64,000 bases of DNA from Nitrincola sp048264025 (lineage in GTDB: Bacteria > Pseudomonadota > Gammaproteobacteria > Pseudomonadales > Balneatricaceae). Location of the stretch: contig NZ_JBLXDN010000001.1 in assembly GCF_048264025.1 (NCBI RefSeq), positions 1-64,000 on the forward strand, written 5' to 3'. Position numbers and translations under genes: made by a program. Below, piece after piece: positions 52,515-61,438 of the stretch. The notes beneath the pieces are model-generated. The model saw nothing but the letters and a program-made list of their open reading frames with translations, was not told the origin of the DNA and made no database searches. Numbering within the stretch: the first letter of the stretch is position 1; each line of letters opens with the position of its first letter.

Positions 52515-54044
52515 TTAAAAACTAGCATCAAGAACCTTACTCAACTCAACCTTAGGCATTGACTTATAAAAATACCACCCCTGCACATAAGCATCATCAC
52601 AATATTCTCGTATCAATTCAAGCTCATCAATATTTTCTACCCCTTCAAAAATCAACTGCTTATCCAATCCAGAAACCAAATTTATTATAGAAAAAACCAT
52701 TATTTTCTTAAAGTCATCATTTAATGACTGTGTGAAAACTCTATCAATTTTAATATCGTTAAAATTAATTTCGGTAAGCCATACCAGATTAGAAACACCT
52801 GTTCCAAAATCATCTAACGAAACCCTAAACCCGTAATGCCTTGCTCGATTGGAAAAATCTGATAACACACTAAGAGATACTGCTATTTTTTCTGTAATCT
52901 CTATTTTCACCTGATGTACATCTATACCATTATCCACAACTTTTGCCTTCAAATACTCTAAAAAGCTATTCTCAGTTATTTCATAAGTACTAACGTTAAT
53001 TGACAAGAAGAAGTCCTTTCTCTCCCTTAAAATTGAAGCCATTTCATCAATAGAAAAGGCAGCTGTTTGATAGGCCACATATTTGTAGAGTTTTATTTTT
53101 TCTGAAATACTAACAAACAATTCTGGTGAAACCCTTCCATATACTTCATCATCCCATCTTACCAAACTCTCCACACCAACAATTTCAGAGGTTTTCAGGG
53201 ATAAAATAGGCTGATACTCCATATGTAGCCTTCTATTTAAAATTGCTCTTCTTAGTCTATATTCCATTGAATTTTTGTTATAAAGATACGAGCTAACCGC
53301 ATAGAAAACAACATAACTCAACATAAAACTAAACAATAATGTCAAAAAAACAAAAGCCTTATCGTAATATAATAATCCAGAACGATAATTAAATGTATGC
53401 ACACAGTATGAATATATATTACTGCATAACGACGTATTAACTACAAGATCATCTAGAAATGGAAAATCAACCCATGTGGTTTTCTGATCGGGAGATTCAT
53501 AATATATAAAGGCATGATTGTCTGTCGTTGTTTCAATTGAGAATGAAAACCCTTCATCACTGGTTAAAAACGTTTGAAAAGCAAAGTAGGCGGTAAATGC
53601 AGCAATATTTTTTCTTCTGGTGATGTCTAACTCCAGTGTGATAGGAAAGATACCTGGGACCATTGAATATAAAAAAAATCCAGACTTTGTCGTATAAAAG
53701 TCCATCGGGAGTGAAGCTGGGTAGGGCAACCTACCCCAATTAGCTGTACATATTATCGCATCATTCTCGACAATACCTAAATCATAAACATATAAATATT
53801 TATGTGTTATTTTTCTGATAGTATCAAGACTATTTTCATCACAGCGATTGATATCTTCATTTTCAACTTCTTTCGTGGCATCAAGCAATTGAGTGGATAC
53901 ATCTTCAGCATGGGCAAGCAACTCCCTTGAGAATCGTTCTTGTTTATTGTATTGATCCTTAATAGCAAAAAGGTGTACTGAAAAAACCAACAACATAAAT
54001 ATCATTAGAATTATACAAACATTTTGAAAGCTCCATGTTTTCAT
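52515..54044 (-). CDS. CSS-motif EAL c-di-GMP phosphodiesterase (copy 2)
   Basis: A 509-residue paralogue of the preceding gene with the same layout: two membrane helices flanking a periplasmic CSS domain (LCSNIYSYCV; the serine pair is CSN here rather than CSS) and an EAL domain with ESLVRW, NVSTYEI, EITEK, DDFGTG, KIDRVF, EGVEN and QGWYF. EITEK in place of EITEE and the CSN change are the main differences seen. Similarity runs along the full length, so the pair arose by tandem duplication; base composition is strongly A/T unlike both flanks. Confidence 0.92.
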   Translation of the reverse strand: MKTWSFQNVCIILMIFMLLVFSVHLFAIKDQYNKQERFSRELLAHAEDVSTQLLDATKEVENEDINRCDENSLDTIRKITHKYLYVYDLGIVENDAIICTANWGRLPYPASLPMDFYTTKSGFFLYSMVPGIFPITLELDITRRKNIAAFTAYFAFQTFLTSDEGFSFSIETTTDNHAFIYYESPDQKTTWVDFPFLDDLVVNTSLCSNIYSYCVHTFNYRSGLLYYDKAFVFLTLLFSFMLSYVVFYAVSSYLYNKNSMEYRLRRAILNRRLHMEYQPILSLKTSEIVGVESLVRWDDEVYGRVSPELFVSISEKIKLYKYVAYQTAAFSIDEMASILRERKDFFLSINVSTYEITENSFLEYLKAKVVDNGIDVHQVKIEITEKIAVSLSVLSDFSNRARHYGFRVSLDDFGTGVSNLVWLTEINFNDIKIDRVFTQSLNDDFKKIMVFSIINLVSGLDKQLIFEGVENIDELELIREYCDDAYVQGWYFYKSMPKVELSKVLDASF

Positions 54045-54308
54045 TTAAAATCACATCCCATATTAATTTATATTATTATAGCAATATTAAAATAATGTAA
54101 TCTATCAAATATCTTACCCAAGCCAATCAATCACCTACAAATCATATAGCTAATCCAAATCAACTCGTCAAGCCATGGTTGCTGCTTGCATCAAATTATG
54201 GCCACCATAAATCAGCTAAACCCACTACTCAGACTGACTTTATCCAGGCTGACAGGTATACTTTGCAGTTCAGATTACAGATTGCCCCCTACCGTCCGGA
54301 ACGCCAAG

Positions 54309-55928
54309 ATGATTCGCCTTACTCAACTGTCGCTACCCCTTGATCACCCAGAATCGGCACTGCGTCAAGCCATCCTGGAGCGTTTGTTACTCAGGGATGA
54401 AGAACTACTCAGTTTCAGTGTATTCAAGCGCAGTTATGATGCCCGCAAGAAAAACACCGAGATCTCCTTCGTATACATTATTCATCTAAGCACCCCAGAC
54501 GATGAGGAGGTACTGACGCGTTTTAAAGATGACCCACAGGTTATTCCAGCACCGGATACGGTCTATTATCCCGTCGCCTGTGCGCCGGAAGGACTGACAG
54601 AACGCCCTATCGTTATTGGCTTTGGACCTTGTGGCCTGTTCGCGGCAATGATTCTGGCTCAGATGGGCTTTAAACCTATTGTGCTGGAGCGTGGGCGTAA
54701 TGTGCGTCAAAGAACGCAGGACACCTGGGCGTTATGGCGCAAACACCAACTCTCTCCTGAGTCCAATGTGCAGTATGGTGAAGGCGGCGCAGGCCTGTTT
54801 TCCGATGGTAAACTCTATAGTCAGGTGAAGGACCCCAAGTTTTATGGCCGCAAGGTGATGCAGGAGTTCGTCAAGGCAGGTGCACCGGACAACATTATGT
54901 ATGTCAGCAAACCGCATATCGGCACCTTCCGTCTGACCAGTGTGGTTGCCAAAATGCGCGCGGAAATTATCGCGCTAGGTGGTGAGATACGCTTTGAATC
55001 CAGAGTTACCGATCTGATCATCGATGCAGGGCAAATTCGTGGTGTGGAACTTGCCGACGGTACGCAAATTCCCAGCAATCATGTCGTACTGGCTCTAGGT
55101 CACAGCGCCCGTGACACTTTCAGAATGCTACACCGCAAGCAGGTGTTTATTGAACCAAAGCCCTTTGCCATCGGCTTTCGTATCGAACACCCACAATCCA
55201 TGATCGACAATGCACGCTTGGGCAAGTATGCCGGTCATGAAGCCCTGGGAGCCGCTGATTACAAACTGATACACCATGCTAAGAATGGCCGCGCTGTATA
55301 TAGCTTTTGCATGTGCCCTGGTGGTCAGGTTGTGGCGGCAACATCGGAAGAGGGTCGGGTCGTTACCAATGGTATGAGTCAATATTCGCGTAAAGAACGT
55401 AATGCCAATGCTGGCATCGTGGTAGGCATTGATCCAGAGAAGGATTTTCCCGGCAGTCCCTTAGCCGGCATAGAGCTGCAGGAAAAGCTCGAAGCCATTG
55501 CCTATCAACTGGGCGGCTGTGACTACAGCGCTCCAGCACAGCTGGTCGGGGACTTTATCAAAGGCCGTCCATCAACGACGCTCGGCGAAGTGATCCCGTC
55601 GTATCAACCTGGTGTCAAACTCTGTGACCTGGCTGATGCCCTGCCTGATTATGTCATTGAAGCTATACGTGAAGCCCTGCCAGCCTTTGGCAAGAAAATC
55701 CGTGGATTTGATCGTGAGGATGCCGTATTGACCGGGATAGAGTCACGTACCTCCTCCCCTATCCGCATTACCCGAGATGCAAACAGCCTGCAAAGCCTGA
55801 ACGTGCGTGGACTTTATCCGGCTGGCGAAGGCGCCGGTTATGCCGGTGGCATACTATCGGCCGGTATTGATGGCATTAAAGTAGCTGAAGCCTTGGCGCT
55901 AGATATCATGTCACAATCAGGGGCTTGA
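54309..55928 (+). CDS. FAD-dependent oxidoreductase, COG2509 type
   Basis: A 539-residue flavoprotein with a short N-terminal region (MIRLTQLSLPLDHPESAL), a Rossmann FAD site (IGFGPCGLFAAMILAQMG), the family block GEGGAGLFSDGKLYSQ and a C-terminal FAD contact PAGEGAGYAGGILSAG. Family members are uncharacterised NAD(FAD)-utilising dehydrogenases. The frame is open from 54186, but homologues begin at the ATG at 54309. It is followed at three bases by the RNA methyltransferase gene. Confidence 0.88.
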   Translation: MIRLTQLSLPLDHPESALRQAILERLLLRDEELLSFSVFKRSYDARKKNTEISFVYIIHLSTPDDEEVLTRFKDDPQVIPAPDTVYYPVACAPEGLTERPIVIGFGPCGLFAAMILAQMGFKPIVLERGRNVRQRTQDTWALWRKHQLSPESNVQYGEGGAGLFSDGKLYSQVKDPKFYGRKVMQEFVKAGAPDNIMYVSKPHIGTFRLTSVVAKMRAEIIALGGEIRFESRVTDLIIDAGQIRGVELADGTQIPSNHVVLALGHSARDTFRMLHRKQVFIEPKPFAIGFRIEHPQSMIDNARLGKYAGHEALGAADYKLIHHAKNGRAVYSFCMCPGGQVVAATSEEGRVVTNGMSQYSRKERNANAGIVVGIDPEKDFPGSPLAGIELQEKLEAIAYQLGGCDYSAPAQLVGDFIKGRPSTTLGEVIPSYQPGVKLCDLADALPDYVIEAIREALPAFGKKIRGFDREDAVLTGIESRTSSPIRITRDANSLQSLNVRGLYPAGEGAGYAGGILSAGIDGIKVAEALALDIMSQSGA

Positions 55929-55931
55929 AGC

Positions 55932-56654
55932 ATGAAACTGGATGCCATCAAAAAACTGCAGCAGAAAAAGTATCGCCAGGAATTTGGCCAGTGCCTGGTA
56001 GAGGGTGAGCATCTGGTACTGGAGCTGGAGAAAGCAGCCCAAAAGCAAACAGGGCTCCAGGCAAGTATCCTGCTGGTAACCGAGGATTATGCTGACTGGT
56101 CAACGTCATTCAACAAGCAGGTCATCAGCAGCAAACAGATGGCGGGCATCTCAGATACCAAGTCTCCCCAAGGTATTCTGGCGGTAGTGCCTACTCAAGC
56201 GATACAGCCGATTTATACAGCTACCGATGTCGCTATTTATCTCTATCAGATACAGGACCCAGGTAATCTGGGTACTATTTTGCGCACATTAGGTTGGTTC
56301 GGTGGCTTTCGCTGTCTACTAAGCCCAGACAGTGTCGATCCCTATAATCCCAAGGTGATCCGCGCCAGCATGGGCGCTATTTTTCATGTACCGCTAGAGC
56401 AGGATGTCGCTCTGGAATCCTTGTCTGGGCGCTTTAACCAGATCGCCTGCCTGGATATGCAAGGTGAAGCCATAACCACACCAGCCTTTCAACAAAGTGA
56501 CTGTTATCTATTTGGTAATGAGGCCCGCGGCGTACCGCGTGCGCAGTTGGATGCTATGCAGGCAAAAGCCTTTACCATTCCGGGTGCCGGACTAATCGAA
56601 TCACTTAACCTGGCCAGCGCAGTAAACCTCTGTGTTTATGAGCACCAACGCTGA
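55932..56654 (+). CDS. SpoU/TrmH-family RNA methyltransferase
   Basis: A 240-residue SPOUT-class enzyme: an N-terminal substrate-binding segment (RQEFGQCLVEGEHLV) and the knotted SAM domain with motif 1 QDPGNLGTILRT, motif 2 LFGNEARGVP and motif 3 IPGAGLIESLNLASA. It should 2'-O-methylate an rRNA or tRNA ribose; the exact position cannot be told. It starts three bases after the flavoprotein gene and is convergent with the TlpA-like gene. Confidence 0.9.
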   Translation: MKLDAIKKLQQKKYRQEFGQCLVEGEHLVLELEKAAQKQTGLQASILLVTEDYADWSTSFNKQVISSKQMAGISDTKSPQGILAVVPTQAIQPIYTATDVAIYLYQIQDPGNLGTILRTLGWFGGFRCLLSPDSVDPYNPKVIRASMGAIFHVPLEQDVALESLSGRFNQIACLDMQGEAITTPAFQQSDCYLFGNEARGVPRAQLDAMQAKAFTIPGAGLIESLNLASAVNLCVYEHQR

Positions 56655-56661
56655 GTCCTGA

Positions 56662-57156
56662 TCATTGCAGATAACGTTGCACAAACTGCTGCAGCTGCTC
56701 ATCATGCAACTCGCCCGTGTGCTCATTGACCAATCGCCCCTCAGCATCAAAAAACTGTGTGGTCGGCAAACCTCGCACCTGCATGGCCTGCAATGCGGCT
56801 TGTCGGGGGTCGAGTAATAGGTGCTCAAAGGTCAATCCAGCGCTATCCAGATAATCAGTAATAACATCCACGGTTTCTCCCTGATTGATCAATACCAGCG
56901 TTAAGCCTTCCTCTTCTGCGTAGCTTGCCAGCAGTGGCATCTCACGGATACAGGGCGGGCACCAGGTTGCCCAGAAATTAATCACCACCGGCTGTCCCTG
57001 AAAGTCATTCAGATCCACAGGTTGCCCTTGCAAACTGGACAGTACCAGCGAGTCCGGCAGGCTGCGGGACAGCTTTGACTGTTGCAATCCCCAGAACACA
57101 GCAAGACCAAATACCAATACTGCCACTATAAACAAAGGCCAATAATATCGTCGCAC
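56662..57156 (-). CDS. TlpA/ResA-like membrane-anchored thioredoxin
   Basis: A 164-residue protein with an N-terminal membrane anchor (about 5-25) and a periplasmic thioredoxin fold: FWATWCPPCIREMP holds the CPPC active site and RGLPTTQFFD the cis-Pro. Such proteins reduce apocytochrome or Cu-chaperone cysteines. Its place next to the oxidase assembly genes suggests a part in CuA or cytochrome maturation; no separate canonical Sco gene is seen in this window. Confidence 0.88.
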   Translation of the reverse strand: MRRYYWPLFIVAVLVFGLAVFWGLQQSKLSRSLPDSLVLSSLQGQPVDLNDFQGQPVVINFWATWCPPCIREMPLLASYAEEEGLTLVLINQGETVDVITDYLDSAGLTFEHLLLDPRQAALQAMQVRGLPTTQFFDAEGRLVNEHTGELHDEQLQQFVQRYLQ

Positions 57157-57182
57157 AGTGTCCCCTTAAGTTACTCAGTAAG

Positions 57183-57217
57183 AAGGCCCTGGTTGAGTTC
57201 CCCCAAACCAGGGCCTT
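57183..57217. terminator. Long perfect hairpin between Yip1 and TlpA-like genes
   Basis: AAGGCCCTGGTT pairs perfectly with AACCAGGGCCTT around an 11-base loop. No clear T tract follows on either strand, so it is a terminator-like or processing hairpin; it lies 42 bases after the Yip1 stop and 27 before the TlpA-like start. Confidence 0.55.
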
Positions 57218-57258
57218 ATTGTGCCACAGATAGTACCGCTTTCGGGTAGCCTTACTGA

Positions 57259-57864
57259 TCAGCCTGAGACAAAACTCGGTGCTATCCCTAAGTCCCACAA
57301 CACTACCGTAGATGCCAGCATGCTCACCAGTACTACCATGCCCACCGTAAGAATCGATGTGGAAAACATAAAACCCCTGTCAGCCGGGATATTCATCAAC
57401 TCGGGCACACCGGAGTAAAGAATGAAAACCGTGTAGGCCAGTGCTACCAAGCCTACCCCAACCACAAACCACAACATCGGCCACAAACCGGTGATACCGG
57501 CCAACAGTAGCGGTGTAGCAGTACAGGTAGCCAACACCATGCAATGTTCCAGATCAGAATCAGCCCCGTAGGTTTTTTTCATCCAGTGAATAACATGTGC
57601 CATAAAAGCCACACCAACCAACAGAGCAATGTAAAACACCACGGCAATCATAAAAGCACTGCCAGTTGACAGTTTGACATAATCGCCGGTGCCTATACTC
57701 CAGCCAACCTGCGTTGTTCCGATAAAGAAGGATACCGGTGCTATGGCACAGAGCCACAACAGCGCATGGGTATAACATTCAACGAAGGTGTAATTACGCT
57801 CGCGAATATTCGTCCAGATACTTTGTTGGTGAAACATAACTCCACTGATTTGATGTAGTAGCAT
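57259..57864 (-). CDS. Yip1-family membrane protein
   Basis: A 201-residue protein with five or so hydrophobic helices and the bacterial Yip1 pattern FIGTTQVGW, THALLWL, GLWPMLWF and MNIPADRGFMFSTS. The open frame extends to 57891, but the ATG at 57864 has AAGGAG at ideal spacing. Function unknown. It follows the ctaB region on the same strand after a 104-bp gap and may be cotranscribed with the thioredoxin gene beyond the hairpin. Confidence 0.85.
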   Translation of the reverse strand: MLLHQISGVMFHQQSIWTNIRERNYTFVECYTHALLWLCAIAPVSFFIGTTQVGWSIGTGDYVKLSTGSAFMIAVVFYIALLVGVAFMAHVIHWMKKTYGADSDLEHCMVLATCTATPLLLAGITGLWPMLWFVVGVGLVALAYTVFILYSGVPELMNIPADRGFMFSTSILTVGMVVLVSMLASTVVLWDLGIAPSFVSG

Positions 57865-57968
57865 AGTGTATCTCCTTGGTGGCCAGGCCACCCTTTGTTA
57901 TTCAGATCAAGGATCTGGTTATTATTATTTTCACAGCAAGAACACCTAATTTCTTAGAGCACTATTTC

Positions 57969-58889
57969 TTAGAACACTAATGTGACGTAATGATCCAGTA
58001 ACAACCAACCAAATAGATATAAAATGTAGCGTATTGAAAACCAAAATGCAGAAAGTGGCGCCTTAGGATCATTCCCACGCCAGACTTTCCAGTTCCAGTA
58101 CATAAACCGGCTGTTCAGTAATACAATTCCGAAAAGGTATATCCAACCACTCATGCCGGTGGCAAATGGCAATAGTGTGGCCACTACTGTCAGCCATCCA
58201 TATAACCAGATCTGCAGGCGAGTGAAATCAATACCGTGAGTTACCGGCAGCATGGGAACCCCGGCCTTGGCATACTCTTCACGCTTATGAATTGCCAACG
58301 CCCAGAAATGTGGGGGAGTCCAGGCAAAAATTATCAATACCAGCAACAAGGCATCCGGGTTAAGCTGACCGGTCATGGCAGTCCAGCCCAACAAGGGCGG
58401 TGCCGCTCCTGCCAGTCCACCAATAGTGATATTTTGCGGGGTGGCATGTTTCAGGAATGCGGTATAAATCACCGCGTATCCCAGCAGCGCCATGGCTGTC
58501 AGCATGGATGTCAGTGGATTCACCTCTAGCCACAACAGTGCTAATCCGGCCAAGGACAACAGCGTGGCATAAACTCCAGCCTGCCAGCCACGAATTCGCC
58601 CTTCAGCAACAGGCCGTCGAGAGGTTCTCAACATCAGTTTATCCAGACGCTGATCCAATAAGTGGTTGAATGCAGCCGCTCCCATTGCGGCCAGTCCGAT
58701 ACCTAGCAGGCCAGTAACGACCAACAGCATATTGGGTATACCTGGGACGGCCAGGGCCATACCTACAGCCGCACACACCAGCATCACCAACACAACACGC
58801 GGCTTGCCCAGCTCAAAATAATCCCTGGCAAGGCTCAAGTAGGAAACCAGCTCCTGCTTTGGATGTATAACCAGTTCTGTATTACGCAT
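57969..58889 (-). CDS. ctaB: Protoheme IX farnesyltransferase (heme O synthase) CtaB/CyoE
   Basis: CtaB adds a farnesyl group to heme B, giving heme O. The 306-residue protein has about eight or nine helices and the prenyl-diphosphate site NHLLDQRLDKLMLRTSRRP. The long frame to 59024 is not needed: the ATG at 58889 has AGGAAGG upstream and overlaps the end of ctaA by eight bases. Acts with CtaA to supply heme A to the oxidase. Confidence 0.95.
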   Translation of the reverse strand: MRNTELVIHPKQELVSYLSLARDYFELGKPRVVLVMLVCAAVGMALAVPGIPNMLLVVTGLLGIGLAAMGAAAFNHLLDQRLDKLMLRTSRRPVAEGRIRGWQAGVYATLLSLAGLALLWLEVNPLTSMLTAMALLGYAVIYTAFLKHATPQNITIGGLAGAAPPLLGWTAMTGQLNPDALLLVLIIFAWTPPHFWALAIHKREEYAKAGVPMLPVTHGIDFTRLQIWLYGWLTVVATLLPFATGMSGWIYLFGIVLLNSRFMYWNWKVWRGNDPKAPLSAFWFSIRYILYLFGWLLLDHYVTLVF

Positions 58890-59946
58890 GAACCACCTTC
58901 CTGTAACAATAAGCCTGTGATGCGGATTCGTTAATACCCAGCGACCAACCACTGCGTAACAGCAGCAGCATGAGCAGTGCAGCACCCGCGGTATGCAACA
59001 GGGCAACGGATAAAGGCAGCGCATTCAATACCAGAATGACACCCAGTGATACCTGCAGCAAATAGGTACCCAGAGCTGCCAGTAACCAGGGACGTGCGCT
59101 CCTGTGGCGTTTGTAATGTAGCGTCAATACCAGTAACCCCAACCCCAGCGCCAGAGCTCCCAAGCGGTGCGTGTAATGAATCGCCGTGCGGGCTCCGGCA
59201 TGTAGTTGACCATAGAGGTAATTGGGACCGACTTCTTGGGTCAGATGAAAGCCTTCGTCAAAGTCCATATAGTCAGGCCACCACTCATTGTTACAGGTAG
59301 GGAAACCGGTACAAGCAATCCCAGCATAATTACTGGATGTCCAGCCACCCAAAGCAACCTGAGCCACTAACAACAAGCTAACCAGCCACCAGAGCCTGGG
59401 CAGATGCATATTTCGTTGCTCAGATCGGCGACAAGCTTTCAGTTGATAATGCAGCCAGAAAAATGTTGCCAGCACAGTAAATCCACCCAACAGGTGCAGC
59501 GTTACGATCTGAGGCCAAAGTTTCAGGGTAACCGTCCAGGCACCAAAGGCACCCTGCAAACAGATAATCCCCAGCAAGATCCAGCTAACAACGACAGGAT
59601 AGCCCGGAATTTGACGGTTTCTCCAAGCCATCAAGGCCAGTGTCAATGCCACCAGACCGAGGCCTGAGGCAATATAACGATGAAACATTTCCATCCAGGC
59701 TTTAAACGGCTCAAGGGGCACATCCGGTGCAAAACCAGCCGCGCGTTGTGCATCAGGAACGACCAATGCACCGTAGCAACCAGGCCAGTCAGGGCAGCCC
59801 AGTCCAGCATCCACCAAACGCGTCCAAACCCCAACCAGAATAACTACAAAGGTAAACCCAACCCCTATAGCAGACAGATACAAGGCCCGGTTAACCGCCT
59901 GTCGGGATCGGCCCTGGAGGTTGTCGTCAGTTCGCACCATCATCAC
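58882..59946 (-). CDS. ctaA: Heme A synthase CtaA (COX15 type)
   Basis: CtaA oxidises heme O to heme A in the inner membrane. The 354-residue protein has eight hydrophobic helices with the conserved histidines in FHRYIASGLG, LHLLGGF, HYTHRLGA and LLHTAGAAL, the N-terminal TRLVDAGLGCPDWPGCYG segment and a Cys pair in ACTGFPTCNN. It overlaps ctaB and follows the Sco-like gene after 40 bases. Confidence 0.95.
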   Translation of the reverse strand: MMMVRTDDNLQGRSRQAVNRALYLSAIGVGFTFVVILVGVWTRLVDAGLGCPDWPGCYGALVVPDAQRAAGFAPDVPLEPFKAWMEMFHRYIASGLGLVALTLALMAWRNRQIPGYPVVVSWILLGIICLQGAFGAWTVTLKLWPQIVTLHLLGGFTVLATFFWLHYQLKACRRSEQRNMHLPRLWWLVSLLLVAQVALGGWTSSNYAGIACTGFPTCNNEWWPDYMDFDEGFHLTQEVGPNYLYGQLHAGARTAIHYTHRLGALALGLGLLVLTLHYKRHRSARPWLLAALGTYLLQVSLGVILVLNALPLSVALLHTAGAALLMLLLLRSGWSLGINESASQAYCYRKVVHA

Positions 59947-59986
59947 CTCTTGTTATTGTTATCTAGTTACAACTATAGCAGTCATT

Positions 59987-60484
59987 TCATTCAGGGTTGC
60001 GTTTCAGCAAACGTTCCAGATCTTTATGCACATCCCGCACTTCAGCAAACGCGGCATAACGGGTCACAACAATGCCCTGCGGATCAACCAGCCAAACCTG
60101 AAAGTCTCCAGCCCAATCCGGTCGACTGTCCTGCCACAGAACCTGGGTCTCTCCCGGTAATACTGACTGTTCTTGACCGGCTAAGCGCAAGCGCTCTACC
60201 CGAATAGCCTGGCGCCCGAGTGCTCGGTGCATACGCCACCACTGATCTGCTTGAGCCAGGCATTCAGATCCACAGACGTCTGGTGCACTCCAGACCAGCA
60301 GCCAGCGATCATTGGCCTGCCAGTCCAGTGGCCACTCACTTAAGGGTGGAAGCTGATGGTGAAGCTCCCCCTTGGCTACATCTGATTCAGGAATGCCAAT
60401 TTGCCAATGCAGCATTGCCCAGGCCATCGGCATGGGCGCAGCAAGAATCAGAATCAAAAGAATGAGCTTGATACGCGATTTCAT
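59987..60484 (-). CDS. Membrane-anchored Sco-like protein of the oxidase cluster
   Basis: A 165-residue protein with an N-terminal anchor (about 5-25) and a small periplasmic domain. DVCGSECLAQ contains a CxxxC motif like the copper site of Sco proteins, and WLVDPQGIVVTRY matches the strand before the copper-ligand histidine region, but I see no clear Sco histidine. Genes for this type of protein stand between SURF1 and ctaA in Pseudomonas too. It may help copper delivery or thiol chemistry; that is inference. Its start overlaps the SURF1 stop by four bases. Confidence 0.75.
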   Translation of the reverse strand: MKSRIKLILLILILAAPMPMAWAMLHWQIGIPESDVAKGELHHQLPPLSEWPLDWQANDRWLLVWSAPDVCGSECLAQADQWWRMHRALGRQAIRVERLRLAGQEQSVLPGETQVLWQDSRPDWAGDFQVWLVDPQGIVVTRYAAFAEVRDVHKDLERLLKRNPE

Positions 60485-61239
60485 AAGTTATCCTGCTGGC
60501 AGGTTTTACGATACAGAACACGATGCCCTATCACAGCGACTACCAAGGCAAGCACAGCCAGACAAAGCCACTGAACAGCATAAGCGATATGCCGTTCAGG
60601 TGGCATTTGACTGGGCTTCCACCAACTGGCCAGTTGCCCATCACCCGCACTTTGATGCACTACACCCTGAAAATGTGGCTGCGGTAGATGACTCCATGGA
60701 CTTAGATCAAGGGACTGCAGGCGGTTTCCTTCGCGATTATCACCGAACACCAGGTTGCCCTGCTGAAGTTGTTGCCAGTAGCCACTTACCTCTAGTGAGG
60801 AATTAGGCGTGGTAACTTCGGGTTCCACACGACGATCAACCACTGTTGCAATAAAACCACGCTGTATCAGCCACCAATGCCCTGAATCAGACACAAAGGG
60901 AGTCAATACGGCCACGCCAACCTGCCCTTGTAGAATCCGGTTATCCAGCCAGAGGGTTTCCTCAGCCAGAAAATGCCCCGTCAGCGTCACTTGCGCCAGA
61001 TTTTCAGGCTCAACCACTGGGTTGTACAGCATCTCGGTTGCGGCCCACTGGGTCAGCAATTCAGTTTTCTCCGCGGCGCGTTGCCACTGCCAATTTGCCA
61101 GTGCCAAACCAACTAACATCAGACTCATCCATAATCCCCACCATAACGTCAGACTGATAAGACGCTTGACCTGTCGCGTATTTTTTGATCGACTGGGTGC
61201 TTTATAACCCCTGCGCTTCAGCGCTTCGGAGTGATTCAT
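60481..61239 (-). CDS. SURF1-family cytochrome oxidase biogenesis protein
   Basis: SURF1 (Shy1) assists heme insertion into oxidase subunit I. The 252-residue protein has a membrane helix near each end (about 28-50 and 215-235), the WQWQRAAEK motif after the first, and WWLIQRGFI in the periplasmic domain. The frame runs up to 61365, but the ATG at 61239 has AGGAG eight bases upstream. That ATG shares two bases with the divergent DUF2909 start (CATG). Confidence 0.9.
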   Translation of the reverse strand: MNHSEALKRRGYKAPSRSKNTRQVKRLISLTLWWGLWMSLMLVGLALANWQWQRAAEKTELLTQWAATEMLYNPVVEPENLAQVTLTGHFLAEETLWLDNRILQGQVGVAVLTPFVSDSGHWWLIQRGFIATVVDRRVEPEVTTPNSSLEVSGYWQQLQQGNLVFGDNREGNRLQSLDLSPWSHLPQPHFQGVVHQSAGDGQLASWWKPSQMPPERHIAYAVQWLCLAVLALVVAVIGHRVLYRKTCQQDNL

Positions 61240-61426
61240 GCTAAAGCTCCTGATAGCCCTCACCTTTATTGCTATGTTAATCAGTTTAGCGGCCGGTGCC
61301 GGCTTTTTACTTAAAGATGCCTCTGCATCAAGACGCACACTGACATCCCTGAAGCTGCGAATCACCCTGGCCGTGATACTGATGGTCCTGTTGGTCTATG
61401 GCTTTTCACAGGGAATACTCACTTGA
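61238..61426 (+). CDS. DUF2909 twin-transmembrane protein
   Basis: A 62-residue protein made of two hydrophobic helices joined by a basic loop (KDASASRRTLTSLKLR), matching the small DUF2909 proteins found between subunit III and SURF1 genes in pseudomonads. GGAG lies seven bases before its ATG, inside the SURF1 gene. It is divergent from SURF1, with overlapping start codons, and convergent with ctaE, ending 12 bases from it. Probably an oxidase assembly factor; function unproven. Confidence 0.82.
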   Translation: MLKLLIALTFIAMLISLAAGAGFLLKDASASRRTLTSLKLRITLAVILMVLLVYGFSQGILT

Positions 61427-61438
61427 TTAGCCTTGCAC

